From the NCBI GenBank assembly GCA_964019155.1, contig OZ025239.1:97501-161500 (forward strand): 64,000 nucleotides of DNA, read 5' to 3'. The stretch comes from Osedax fenrisi (taxonomy: Eukaryota > Annelida > Polychaeta > Sabellida > Siboglinidae). Position 1 is the stretch's first letter. Every line of letters begins with the position of its first letter. The notes below the pieces were generated by a model, which saw only the letters and a list, made by a program, of their open reading frames with translations, searched no databases and was not told the origin of the DNA. The position numbers and the translations under genes were made by a program. Positions 1 through 12,032 of this stretch are shown piece after piece.

Positions 1-645
1 GGAGAGGTTGCTAAGGTGCTATAGCCTTATAAGGAGAGGTTGCTAAGGTGCTATAGCCTTATAAGGAGAGGTTGCTAAGGTGCTATAGCCTTATAAGGAG
101 AGGTTGCTAAGGTGCTATAGCCTTATAGGGAGAGGTTGCTAAGGTGCTATAGCCTTATAAGGAGAGGTTGCTAAGGTGCTATAGCCTTATAAGGAGAGGT
201 TGCTAAGGTGCTATAGCCTTATAAGGAGAGGTTGCTAAGGTGCTATAGCCTTATAAGGAGAGGTTGCTAAGGTGCTATAGCCTTATAAGGAGAGGTTGCT
301 AAGGTGCTATAGCCTTATAAGGAGAGGTTGCTAAGGTGCTATAGCCTTATAAGGAGAGGTTGCTAAGGTGATATAGCCTTATAGGGAGAGGTTGCTAAGG
401 TGCTATAGCCTTATAAGGAGAGGTTGCTAAGGTGCTATAGCCTTATAAGGAGAGGTTGCTAAGGTGCTATAGCCTTATAAGGAGAGGTTGCTAAGGTGCT
501 ATAGCCTTATAAGGAGAGGTTGCTAAGGTGCTATAGCCTTATAAGGAGAGGTTGCTAAGGTGATATAGCCTTATAAGGAGAGGTTGCTAGGGTGCTATAG
601 CCTTATAAGGAGAGGTTGCTAAGGTGCTATAGCCTTATAATGAGA
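1..645. repeat. 32-bp minisatellite, about 20 copies
   Basis: A 32-bp unit (ggagaggttgctaag followed by gtgctatagccttataa) repeats head to tail from base 1, so the left edge lies outside the window. Copies are nearly identical. The variants seen are a to g in ccttataggg (for example near 121 and 380), gtgatatag for gtgctatag, and ctagggtg near 588. The unit junction creates CCTTATAAGG in most copies. The array stops abruptly near 645, where a LINE remnant begins. No coding content is seen. Confidence 0.97.
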
Positions 646-1335
646 GGTTCATATTACCGATCTGGTTTAATATTATTTCTCTGACATATTTATTAGTCTT
701 ATATTGGCGATATGTTATACATAATAGTCTTCTATGGGCTTTATCGAATGCGTGTATCCTTTTTTCCTCTCTTTCCGTTATAATCCATGGACTATAACTA
801 CTAACTTGCAAGTTACGACCCATATAGCAGTATTGATAAGATTAATATATGACTTATATAGGTTGTATTTGACATGAAAAGTGATATTTTTGCAGTTGCA
901 TATTTTGTCGAGTCTCACCATTATCGATGTAGCTGTAGCTAACCGAATGTTCCAGATCTGATGCTCTATCTTATGTTAGTGTTACACTGGTATATGTGAA
1001 GGCGCTTGCACATACCTTGCTTTGCACACCTTGTTTACGTCTTCAAGTATTCAAGTTTCGTCCATAAAGATTGATGCGTTTTCGTTTTCATTGTTTACCA
1101 TTATCTTACTTTTCTCTTTACTTACTTCAATCCCACATTCTTTGGAAGCTTCGACAAGTATATTGTATGTTCTTGTAATTCAGCGATGCTAACTGCAATG
1201 AGATCTATATCATCGCCGAATCTAAGGTTGATGATTTCTCTGCTACCAACAGATTTGTGGTGTCGAAGTGTATTTTGCATAATTTGTATATATATATATA
1301 TATGACATATAGTCAAAAGTGGGGTTTGAAGATCA
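645..1335 (-). mobile_element. decayed LINE fragment (reverse transcriptase and C-terminal region)
   Basis: Read on the minus strand, 1260-1040 gives INLRFGDDIDLIA, then after a frame change ASKECGIEVSKEKSKIMVN. These are the catalytic-loop region and the following conserved stretch of a non-LTR retrotransposon reverse transcriptase; the usual ADD motif reads GDD. Further downstream, 820-640 gives PWIITEREEKRIHAF and LLCITYRQYKTNKYVRE, which resemble the region after the reverse transcriptase in the same type of LINE. Stops and frameshifts interrupt it, so it is dead. Its 3' side abuts the 32-bp array. The clade (RTE-like or other) cannot be fixed from this fragment. Confidence 0.75.
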
Positions 1336-1471
1336 ATCATCTTAAATGCGCAATAATGACATCAGATAGCAAAGCTGAAATTAAAATCCGTCAATTTCCG
1401 GCAACTTGCCGGAAATATTTTAACTTTAAAACGATTTTCTATCTATTATTTAATAGACTTAAGTCAAGTAA

Positions 1472-1518
<47 letters not shown>

Positions 1519-2400
1519 AAATAGTATATAATATATTATATATAACTCAGAAGATATAGCGAACTACTGGGTAGAAAAAAAGCAAGGCTTATCTAGTTCT
1601 ACCCTGTTAATTATTCGAGAATGGAAAATAATTATACAAATATATATAATAAAAAATAATAGGCAATTTGATAAATTTTTACAAAACTAAAAAAAAATAA
1701 CTAAAAGGATGCAATCTTATTTGATAAAATTATATAAATAAATAATTGTTATTCAATAAAACAACGATATTGTCATATCAATATATTATTTCCATAAAAT
1801 ATATATGAATATACATATACATATATATATACACATATACACACATACGTACATTAATAAACGCATATACAAATGCACACACACAAATACATATACATAC
1901 ATATAGGTTCACCCATACAAACATACCTACATAAACAAAAATATACATATACAAATATAAATATAGAAAATGAAAGAAGTCTCTATTATCACTATATAAT
2001 TTAAATGAAGATACTGATGAATACATATTAACAAAAATAATTAAATGTAAAAATATAATAAATTACAGAAAAAATCTTCAGAAAAAAATTGCAATTTGGA
2101 TATTTATATTATATAATAAAAGCTCATATATATCAATTATGTAAATTAAAAACAAAAATTAATAAAAAATTAAAAAATTCCATTCCCGAGTAATTACTTC
2201 ATCATGTTTGAATATAAATTAAATTAAATAAAATATAATAAATAAAATTAAGTATATAAAATTAACTAAAAATAGTTTTTAAAAAATAAATAGTTGGAAA
2301 ATATGTATAAAAGATATGTAAGATATATAAGATATGTAAGATATGTAAGATATAATATAAAATAAAGAATAAAATCAGTTAAAGCATTAATACATCGAAA
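1336..2400. other. A+T-rich non-coding stretch
   Basis: No gene is seen. The stretch holds a TA microsatellite followed by a T run (about 1477-1518) and a mixed TA/CA microsatellite-like tract (about 1795-1950). Short open frames here are low-complexity and not supported. Confidence 0.7.
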
Positions 2401-4365
2401 TATAATTATATTTTAAACTTCGAGTAAACATATTTATATTATATAATAATTTAAATCTGTTTTCAAGAAGATTCCATAAAAATGGACCATTGTGAGTTAT
2501 GCAAAATTTTTTATATTAAGACGGAAAGAAGGAATAACAAATTTAAAAATTTTTCTCTGACTATATATACATTGATTAATAGAGAACATATTTTTGATAA
2601 TGATTGGTGTAAAATTATTAAAAATCCTAAACATAAATTTTAGAGTATTTAATTTTACAATATCAGTAAATTTCAAGATATTCAATATTTTATAATATTT
2701 ATCTGTATTACATCTATTTGAAATATTGAAAATAGCTCTGATGGCTTTATTTTGTATAATAATTAATCTATTTAGATTATATATATATAGTAGACCATAC
2801 AGTATTACAATAATTTAGATGAGGTAGAAAAAATGTATTATAAATGAGTTTTAATGATTTTATAGTAAGAGAATATTTTAATTTATGTATAATAGATACA
2901 ACTTTAGAAAGCTTATTAGCTATATTATTTATATTTATGTTTTTTCCAGTTTAATTTCTCATCTATAGTGATTCCTAAAAATTTATAATACCGTACTCTA
3001 TTGATTATATTACCATTTATATGTAAAACAAAATTATTTATATAATTGTTATCATTAAACTTATCATGAATTAAAATGTAAGATGATTTATCTATGTTAA
3101 TAGTTAGTTTATTTTCAGATAACCATATATTTAATTTCTTAAGTTCATTATTCATAGTTAATTTAAGAGTATTAGCATCTTTATCTTTAAAAATTAAATT
3201 AGTATCGTCAGCAAATAATATAGGAATAGAAGAAATAAAAACAATATGTAAATCATTTAAAAATATATTAAAAAGTAAAGGACCCAAAACAGAACCCTGA
3301 GGAACACCAATATTAATATTACTAAAATCAGACTTAATATCATGTAAATGACACATTGCATCCTATTTTCAAGATAACTAGTAAAAAAATCTTTTGCAAC
3401 ACCTCTAAAACCATAATTTTCCATTTTAAGTATTAGTAATTCATGATCTATTGTATCAAAGGCTTTACATAGATCAATTGACAAAATAGCTGATAATAAT
3501 TTACTTTCTAAATTATTAGTTATGTTTTCCATAAGGTAATTTAAAGAATCATTTGTACTACTATTTTGCCTAAATCCAAATTGAGATTCATTAATCTTAG
3601 AAAATGTATTCATGAATTCATTCATTCGATTTTTAATTATTTTTTCAAATATTTTGGAAAATTGAGATAATAGAGAAATTGGTCTATAGTTACCTGGTAA
3701 CCTTTTATCTCCTTTTTTGAACAAAACAATAACTTGACTTTTTTTAAGTATGTTTGGGAAAATACCCTGCGAAATTGAAATATTAAAAAGGTGTTGTAAT
3801 ATATATTTAATTTCATCTATTGTATTTTTTATTAAGTTTATGTCAATTTCATATAAGTCTTTGGAAGTTTTCATAGTGCAATTTTCCACAACTTTAACAA
3901 TTTCAGTAATTGAAATAGGGTAAAAATAAAAATTATTGTTATTTACTAATTCTGAAGGAAATGTATATTTATTAGTTTTAGGAATTTGATCTAATAATGA
4001 TTTACCTAGAGTGCAAAAATGATTATTAAACATCGTCGCGGTTTTTAGATCATCTTCTTTGGTAATATTACTGAAAGGACACTTAATTTTATTTTTTGAA
4101 TTAGGATTCAGAATTTCATTTATAAACCTCCATTTTTTTTTAATATTCTTTTCATTGTCAATTTTATTTTCTAAATATAATTTTTTAGATAGTCTGATTA
4201 AAGATATTAATATATTTTTATAAGATATATATCTTTGTTTATTAAAAGCATTATTATTTTTAAGTAAACATTTATAAAATTTATTTTTTTTAGCAATATA
4301 GTTGTCAATTTTTTTAAATTGTCAGATATCCAGGGCTTATTATAAAAATCTGAATATAATATATA
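2400..4365 (-). mobile_element. non-LTR retrotransposon (LINE) remnant, frameshifted
   Basis: The minus strand encodes most of a LINE reverse transcriptase. From about 4330 it reads KPWISDNLKK, then the spacer before the reverse transcriptase, then VLFKKGDKRLPGNYRPISLL (about 3730-3670), QFGFRQNSSTNDSL, SIDLCKAFDTIDHELL and YGFRGVAKDFFTSYL. A frameshift near 3357-3365 moves the frame to GVPQGSVLGPLLFNIFLNDL and the catalytic FADD at 3204-3215, then KFLGITIDEKLNW. A C-terminal piece (LKFTDIVKLNTLKFMFRIF, 2685-2500) follows after further breaks. The 5' part, including any endonuclease, is missing and the copy ends at a TA microsatellite. The motif set fits the Jockey/CR1/L2 group, but the exact clade is not resolved. 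Confidence 0.88.
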
Positions 4366-4382
4366 TATATATATATATAAAA

Positions 4383-4383
<1 letters not shown>

Positions 4384-4460
<77 letters not shown>
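4384..4460. repeat. TA dinucleotide microsatellite
   Basis: An uninterrupted TA run, preceded by a shorter TA run at 4361-4379. It separates the 5'-truncated LINE from a small MITE. Confidence 0.95.
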
Positions 4461-4463
<3 letters not shown>

Positions 4464-4657
4464 TCAATTATAGATATCTCAGAATTCAAGGGACCGAATA
4501 AATATACCACTATTACTTGTTATTACATATACGTATTTACACGAATACGTATACGTATGTTTACCTATTTTTAGGTATATATATAAATACACAACCAAAC
4601 TAGAATTTGTAAAATTCTGTGTATGAAAGGTTTCTGAGATATTGAGAGATAACTGTA
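4461..4657. mobile_element. small MITE with CAGT-type terminal inverted repeats
   Basis: The left end cagtcaattatagatatctc and the reverse complement of the right end (cagttatctctcaatatctc, ending at 4657) form imperfect inverted repeats. TA flanks both sides, as expected for Tc1/mariner-type target duplications, but both flanks are TA microsatellites, so the duplication is not diagnostic. No open frame is present. Similar sequence (ttctgagatatagagag) occurs near 15473. Confidence 0.55.
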
Positions 4658-4983
4658 TATATATATATATATATATATACATACATTTATATATATATAT
4701 ATAATATATATTTATATATTGATTAATAAATTAAATATTATAGTTGAATAAGTGATGTATTGAATATGTGAAGGTTTCTATATGTATCATGAGTTACGAT
4801 CGGGTGGTAATGTATTATCTACACACATATACACATACACATGCATACACATACATACACACATACATAATACAACCACCAACACTATAGATAATCACCA
4901 CAGTTAAATACCTTGTACGACGTATAATACATGTATGCATTGTATACCAATGTTTTATTTATCTAATACACAAAGAGATAACG
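4658..4983. other. microsatellite-rich non-coding stretch
   Basis: TA runs at 4658-4680 and 4688-4710, and a CA/TA-rich tract near 4820-4870. No gene is seen. Confidence 0.65.
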
Positions 4984-7900
4984 TTAGTGAAAGTTTAGCT
5001 TAGCTTTAAAGCTAGTTGTCAATCACTGATCAGCATGCGAGTGAAAGTGTAGCTTAGCTTTAAGCTAGTTGTCAATCACTGAGCAGCACATGCTAGTGAA
5101 AGTGTAGCTTAGCTTTAAAGCTAGTTGTCAATCACTGAGCAGCACATGCGAGTGAAAGTGTAGCTTAGCTTTAAAGCTAGTTGTCAATCACTGATCAGCA
5201 TGCTAGTTAAAGTGTAGCTTAGCTTTAAAGCTAGTTATCAATCACTGAGCAGCACATGCGAGTGAAAGTGTAGCTTAGCTTTAAAGCTAGTTGTCAATCA
5301 CTGATCAGCACATGCGAGTGAAAGTGTAGCTTAGCTTTAAGCTAGCTGTCAATCACTGAGCAGCATGCGAGTGAAAGTGTAGCTTAGCTTTAAAGCTAGT
5401 TGTCAATCACTGAGCAGCATGCGAGTGAAAGTGTAGCTTAGCTTTAAAGCTAGTTGTCAATCACTGATCAGCATGCTAGTTAAAGTGTAGCTTAGCTTTA
5501 AAGCTAGTTGTCAATCACTTATCAGCACATGCTAGTTAAAGTGTAGCTTAGCTTTAAAGCTAGTTGTCAATCACTGATGAGCACATGCGAGTGAAAGTGT
5601 AGCTTAGCTTTAAAGCTAGTTGTCAATCACTGAGCAGCACATGCTAGTGAAAGTGTAGCTTAGCTTTAAAGCTAGTTGTCAATCACTGAGCAGCACATGC
5701 TAGTGAAAGTGTAGATTAGCTTTAAAGCTAGTTGTCAATCACTGATCAGCATGCGAGTGAAAGTGTAGCTTAGCTTTAAAGCTAGTTGTCAATCACTGAG
5801 CAGCACATACTAGTGAAAGTGTAGCTTAGCTTTAAAGCTAGTTGTCAATCACTGAGCAGCACATGCTAGTGAAAGTGTAGATTAGCTTTAAAGCTAGTTG
5901 TCAATCACTGATCAGCATACTAGTGAAAGTGTAGCTTAGCTTTAAAGCTAGTTGTCAATCACTGAGCAGCACATGCTAGTGAAAGTGTAGCTTAGCTTTA
6001 AAGCTAGTTGTCAATCACTGAGCAGCACATGCGAGTGAAAGTGTAGCTTAGCTTTAAAGCTAGTTGTCAATCACTGAGCAGCACATGCGAGTGAAAGTGT
6101 AGCTTAGCTTTAAAGCTAGTTGTCAATCACTGAGCAGCACATGCGAGTGAAAGTGTAGCTTAGCTTTAAAGCTAGTTGTCAATCACTGATCAGCACATGC
6201 TAGTGAAAGTGTAGATTAGCTTTAAAGCTAGTTGTCAATCACTGATCAGCATGCTAGTGAAAGTGTAGCTTAGCTTTAAAGCTAGTTGTCAATCATTGAT
6301 CAGCACATGCGAGTGAAAGTGTAGCTTAGCTTTAAAGCTAGTTGTCAATCACTGATGAGCACATGCGAGTGAAAGTGTAGATTAGCTTTAACCTAGCTGT
6401 CAATCACTGAGCAGCACATGCGAGTGAAAGTGTAGCTTAGCTTTAAAGCTAGTTGTCAATCACTGAGCAGCACATGCTGGTGAAAGTGTAGCTTAGCTTT
6501 AAAGCTAGTTGTCAATCACTGATCAGCATACTAGTGAAAGTGTAGCTTAGCTTTAAAGCTAGTTGTCAATCACTGAGCAGCGCATGCGAGTGAAAGTGTA
6601 GCTTAGCTTTAAAGCTAGTTGTCAATCACTGAGCAGCACATGCTAGTGAAAGTGTAGCTTAGCTTTAAAGCTAGTTGTCAATCACTGAGCAGCACATGCG
6701 AGTGAAATTGTAGCTTAGCTTTAAAGCTAGTTGTCAATCACTGATCAGCATACTAGTGAAAGTGTAGCTTAGCTTTAAAGCTAGTTGTCAATCACTGAGC
6801 AGCACATGCGAGTGAAATTGTAGCTTAGCTTTAAAGCTAGTTGTCAATCACTGATCAGCATACTAGTGAAAGTGTAGCTTAGCTTTAAAGCTAGTTGTCA
6901 ATCACTGAGCAGCACATGCGAGTGAAATTGTAGCTTAGCTTTAAAGCTAGTTGTCAATCACTGAGCAGCACATGCGAGTGAAATTGTAGCTTAGCTTTAA
7001 AGCTAGTTGTCAATCACTGAGCAGCACATGCGAGTGAAAGTGTAGCTTAGCTTTAAAGCTAGTTGTCAATCACTGAGCAGCACATGCGAGTGAAAGTGTA
7101 GCTTAGCTTTAAAGCTAGTTGTCAATCACTGAGCAGCACATGCGAGTGAAAGTGTAGCTTAGCTTTAAAGCTTGTTGTCAATCACTGAGCAGCACATGCT
7201 AGTGAAAGTGTAGCTTAGCTTTAAAGCTAGTTGTCAATCACTGAGCAGCACATGCTAGTGAAAGTGTAGATTAGCTTTAAAGCTAGTTGTCAATCACTGA
7301 TCAGCATACTAGTGAAAGTGTAGCTTAGCTTTAAAGCTAGTTGTCAATCACTGAGCAGCGCATGCGAGTGAAAGTGTAGCTTAGCTTTAAAGCTAGTTGT
7401 CAATCACTGAGCAGCACATGCGAGTGAAAGTGTAGCTTAGCTTTAAAGCTAGTTGTCAATCACTGAGCAGCACATGCTGGTGAAAGTGTAGCTTAGCTTT
7501 AAAGCTAGTTGTCAATCACTGATCAGCATGCTAGTTAAAGTGTAGCTTAGCTTTAAAGCTAGTTATCAATCACTGAGAAGCACATGCGAGTGAAAGTGTA
7601 GCTTAGCTTTAAAGCTAGTTGTCAATCACTGATCAGCACATGCGAGTGAAAGTGTAGCTTAGCTTTAAGCTAGCTGTCAATCACTGAGCAGCATGCGAGT
7701 GAAAGTGTAGCTTAGCTTTAAAGCTAGTTGTCAATCACTGAGCAGCATGCGAGTGAAAGTGTAGCTTAGCTTTAATCTAGTTGTCAATCACTGAGCAGCA
7801 CATACTAGTGAAAGTGTAGCGTAGCTTTAAAGCTAGTTGTCAATCACTGAGCAGCACATGCTAGTGAAAGTGTAGATTAGCTTTAAAGCTAGTTGTCAAT

Positions 7901-9465
7901 CACTGAGCAGCACATGCTAGTGAAAGTGTAGCTTAGCTTTAAAGCTAGTTGTCAATCACTGATGAGCACATGCGAGTGAAAGTGTAGCTTAGCTTTAAAG
8001 CTAGTTGTCAATCACTGATCAGCATGCGAGTGAAAGTGTAGCTTAGCTTTAAAGCTTGTTGTCAATCACTGAGCAGCACATGCTAGTGAAAGTGTAGATT
8101 AGCTTTTAAGCTAGTTGTCAATCACTGATCAGCATACTAGTGAAAGTGTAGCTTAGCTTTAAAGCTAGTTGTCAATCACTGAGCAGCACATGCGAGTGAA
8201 AGTGTAGCTTAGCTTTAAAGCTAGTTGTCAATCACTGAGCAGCACATGCGAGTGAAAGTGTAGCTTAGCTTTAAAGCTTGTTGTCAATCACTGAGCAGCA
8301 CATGCTAGTGAAAGTGTAGCTTAGCTTTAAAGCTAGTTGTCAATCACTGAGCAGCACATGCTAGTGAAAGTGTAGATTAGCTTTAAAGCTAGTTGTCAAT
8401 CACTGATCAGCATACTAGTGAAAGTGTAGCTTAGCTTTAAAGCTAGTTGTCAATCACTGAGCAGCACATGCGAGTGAAAGTGTAGCTTAGCTTTAAAGCT
8501 AGTTGTCAATCACTGAGCAGCACATGTGAGTGAAAGTGTAGCTTAGCTTTAAAGCTTGTTGTCAATCACTGAGCAGCACATGCTAGTGAAAGTGTAGCTT
8601 AGCTTTAAAGCTAGTTGTCAATCACTGAGCAGCACATGCTAGTGAAAGTGTAGATTAGCTTTAAAGCTAGTTGTCAATCACTGATCAGCATACTAGTGAA
8701 AGTGTAGCTTAGCTTTAAAGCTAGTTGTCAATCACTGAGCAGCACATGCGAGTGAAAGTGTAGCTTAGCTTTAAAGCTAGTTGTCAATCACTGAGCAGCA
8801 CATGCGAGTGAAAGTGTAGCTTAGCTTTAAAGCTAGTTGTCAATCACTGAGCAGCACATGCGAGTGAAAGTGTAGCTTAGCTTTAAAGCTAGTTGTCAAT
8901 CACTGAGCAGCACATGCGAGTGAAAGTGTAGCTTAGCTTTAAAGCTAGTTGTCAATCACTGAGCAGCACATGCTAGTGAAAGTGTAGCTTAGCTTTAAAG
9001 CTAGTTGTCAATCACTGAGCAGCACATGCGAGTGAAAGTGTAGCTTAGCTTTAAAGCTAGTTGTCAATCACTGAGCAGCACATGCTGGTGAAAGTGTAGC
9101 TTAGCTTTAAAGCTAGTTGTCAATCACTGAGCAGCACATGCGAGTGAAAGTGTAGCTTAGCTTTAAAGCTAGTTGTCAATCACTGAGCAGCACATGCTGG
9201 TGAAAGTGTAGCTTAGCTTTAAAGCTAGTTGTCAATCACTGATCAGCATACTAGTGAAAGTGTAGCTTAGCTTTAAAGCTAGTTGTCAATCACTGATCAA
9301 CATGCGAGTGAAAGTGTAGCTTAGCTTTAAATCTAGTTGTCAATCACTGTTCAACATGCGAGTGAAAGTGTAGCTTAGCTTTAAATCTAGTTGTCAATCA
9401 CTGATCAGCATGCTAGTGAAAGTGTAGCTTAGCTTTAAAGCTAGTTGTCAATCACTGAGCAGCAC
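4984..9465. repeat. 56-bp minisatellite array, about 80 copies, 4.5 kb
   Basis: The unit is agtgaaagtgtagcttagct, then ttaaagctagttgtcaatca, then ctgagcagcacatgcg. A 54-bp variant lacks one ca in cagcatgcg. Recurrent variants (tagattagc, agcttgttg, atcagcatactag, gaaattg) are shared by non-adjacent units, and groups such as the tagattagc unit followed by the atcagcatac unit recur, which shows higher-order amplification. Each unit holds the palindrome gctttaaagc and the motif TGATTGACA on the minus strand. It probably lies in an intron upstream of the first kinase exon seen. No coding content. Confidence 0.97.
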
Positions 9466-9645
9466 ATGCGCACTGTAGTATAATCAACTGAGGCTGATGG
9501 AAGTCCATACTAAATACATCCATAAGTGGTCAGTGTAGTAATCAGTATATACATGTATTACCCTTACTAGTATGATGCCACGTGATTATTTATTCGAACA
9601 TTAGTAGTGGTCAACGCAGTATTCTAATCCCCTATCGGTCAACAG
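9466..9645 (+). other. 3' part of an upstream intron of the NIM1 kinase gene
   Basis: Unique sequence between the 56-bp array and the first kinase exon. It ends in ctatcggtcaacag, a usable 3' splice site at 9644-9645. The exon(s) encoding the glycine-rich loop were not found in this window and probably lie to the left of base 1. Confidence 0.6.
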
Positions 9646-9767
9646 AGAAAGTGGCCATAAAGATACTGGACAAGACTAAGCTCGACTGTAAAACCAAGCG
9701 CCTTCTCTCTCGTGAGATCTCCAGCATGGAAACACTGCAGCATCCTAACATTATACGTCTGTACGAG
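9646..9767 (+). CDS. NIM1K: NIM1K exon (kinase N-lobe, VAIK lysine, alpha-C)
   Basis: Starts after cag with two bases completing a codon, then reads EKVAIKILDKTKLDCKTKRL and later HPNIIRLYE. The catalytic lysine codon is at 9660-9662 and the alpha-C glutamate is in SREISSM. It ends in phase 0 at gag|gttact. The donor is weak, and a pyrimidine-rich array starts within about 8 bp. The open frame runs on into that array, but this continuation is not kinase-like. Confidence 0.9.
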
Positions 9768-11407
9768 GTTACTTATCCTCATCCTTCTCCTCCTCCTTAT
9801 CCTCCTCCTTCTCCTCCTCCTTCTCCTATTCCTCTTACTCTTCCTCCTCTTCCTTATCCTATTTCTCCTTATCCTCCTCATCATCCTCTTCCTCCTTATC
9901 ATCTTCCTCTTCCTCCTCATCCTCCCACAATGACTGACATGCGCAATGTATATACTATGCAATATATACAGTGTAGTGGCATAAAGGAATTCAGGTAGAT
10001 GTGTATTACAATGCAACCGTTACATATAGGGATAGCACTGCTAGCCAATCACTACAAGCCAATCACTGCAAGTATTGCACTGCAAGCCTAGCACTGCAAG
10101 CACTGCAAGTCTAGCACTGCAAGCCTAGTACTGCAAGCCTAGCTTCTACAAGTCTAGCACTGCAAGCCTAGCACTGCAAGCCTAGCACTGCAAGTCTAGC
10201 ACTGCAAGCCTAGCACTGTAAGCCTAGAACTGCAAGCCTAGCACTGCAAGCCTAGCACTGCAAGCCTAGCACTGCAAGCACTGTAAGTCTATCACTGCAA
10301 GTATAGCACTGCAAGCCTAGCACTGCAAGCCTAGCACTTCAATCCTAGCACTGCAAGCCTAGCACTGCAAGCACTGCAAGTCTAGCACTGCAAGCCTAGC
10401 TTCTGCTAACAGTCTTCGAATTAAAACACTTGCGTTATACAACATTTCGATAGTGAAAAACTAATAATAACTGTAGATACACCCTATAGTATATATCCTA
10501 GAGGGTGTATATAGTATATTATATCAGGAACTTTCCTCAGAATGCAGCATACCTATAAGTTTCTTCATAAATCTGTATTTAGCTATAGCGTGATGTATAT
10601 ATTGCAGTAGGACATTTACAAGCAATACGAGTAATACGATAAGCGTATCAATATTGCGATATTATAATGCATATTAATATTATAACGTAATAGAACGTAA
10701 TAGAACGTAATAGAATGTATTGTAACGTATTATAACGTAATGTAAGGTAATATAACGTAATAGAACGTAATAGAATGTATTGTAATGTAATATAAGGTAA
10801 TAGAAGGTAATAGAATGTAGTAAAAGGTAATAGAAGGTAATATAATGTAGTAGAAGGTAATAGAATGTAGTAGAAGGTAATAGAATGTAGTAGAAGGTAA
10901 TAGAATGTAGTAAAATGTAATAGAAGGTAATATAATGTAGTAGAAGGTAATAGAATGTAGTAGAACACGTGACATGTTGCGTAACTCGTATGTGATAAAA
11001 CCTTGTCGAGTTGTTATGAACAGCAGCTAGCGTATCGATCGATTGCGCAAGAGTAGCAATACCACAGTGCATGGGTTGTGGTAATACGTGATGGTAATAC
11101 GTGATGCAATAGCTACCTCTATTACGTAACACCTGACATCACGCCGCCTAGCAGTGATGACATCACTTCAATGATGTCATCATTACATCATGCGAAACCA
11201 CTTCGAAGTAACAATTACCACCGGACACATGTGTTCAGTAATGTATGCTCTATAGAAATGTATCTAATGAAATATATTTCACTCTATCGCTCTCTCTCTC
11301 GTTTACTCTCGTTCTCGGTGATATACAATGTATCGATATTGTTATTATGTTTTTTAGGGGTATATTTAATGACCATTTATTTTTCGTTATATATTATAGT
11401 TATATCT

Positions 11408-11446
<39 letters not shown>

Positions 11447-11979
11447 CTTATAGCTACAAGTTGTTAACTGTTATACTGTTAAATGTGTACTGCATAAACC
11501 TATCTGGTTATAAGTAATCGAGTAACGTGTATAGCATGCACTGGTATACACTGGTATATACTGTATACCTCAAGGGTCAGTAATACGCTATTACTAACAC
11601 CAGGGAATACCCAACAATACCTAATTGTAAACCTATCTACGGTCGCCAGGTGGCAGAAACTCTGGCTAAACTAAAAAGAACAAGCAATACTAGTCTTCCT
11701 ACTTCACTATAACTATCCGTCTAACTTGTACACCGTATACAAGTGTATATACAGTACCGGTACCTAATTGTATTCCTATCTACGGTCACCAGGTGGTGGA
11801 AACCCTGGCTAAACTGTACCTGATCATGGAGTATTGTTCAGCGGGAGAACTCTTCACTCGGATCACTTCCAACGGACGACTTCAAGAAGACGACGCCCGC
11901 CCCATCTTTGCGCAAGTCGTCTCTGCCATCGATCACATGGTTTCAGCGGGGTGTGGCTAACCGAGGGTAGGGGGCGTAA

Positions 11980-12032
<53 letters not shown>

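Noticed and set aside
9639..10016. Arginine-rich minus-strand frame
   Set aside because: Complement of the tcctcc array and of the kinase exon; no homology.
10648..11132. Tyr/Leu/Thr-rich minus-strand frames
   Set aside because: Translation of the 10-bp array.
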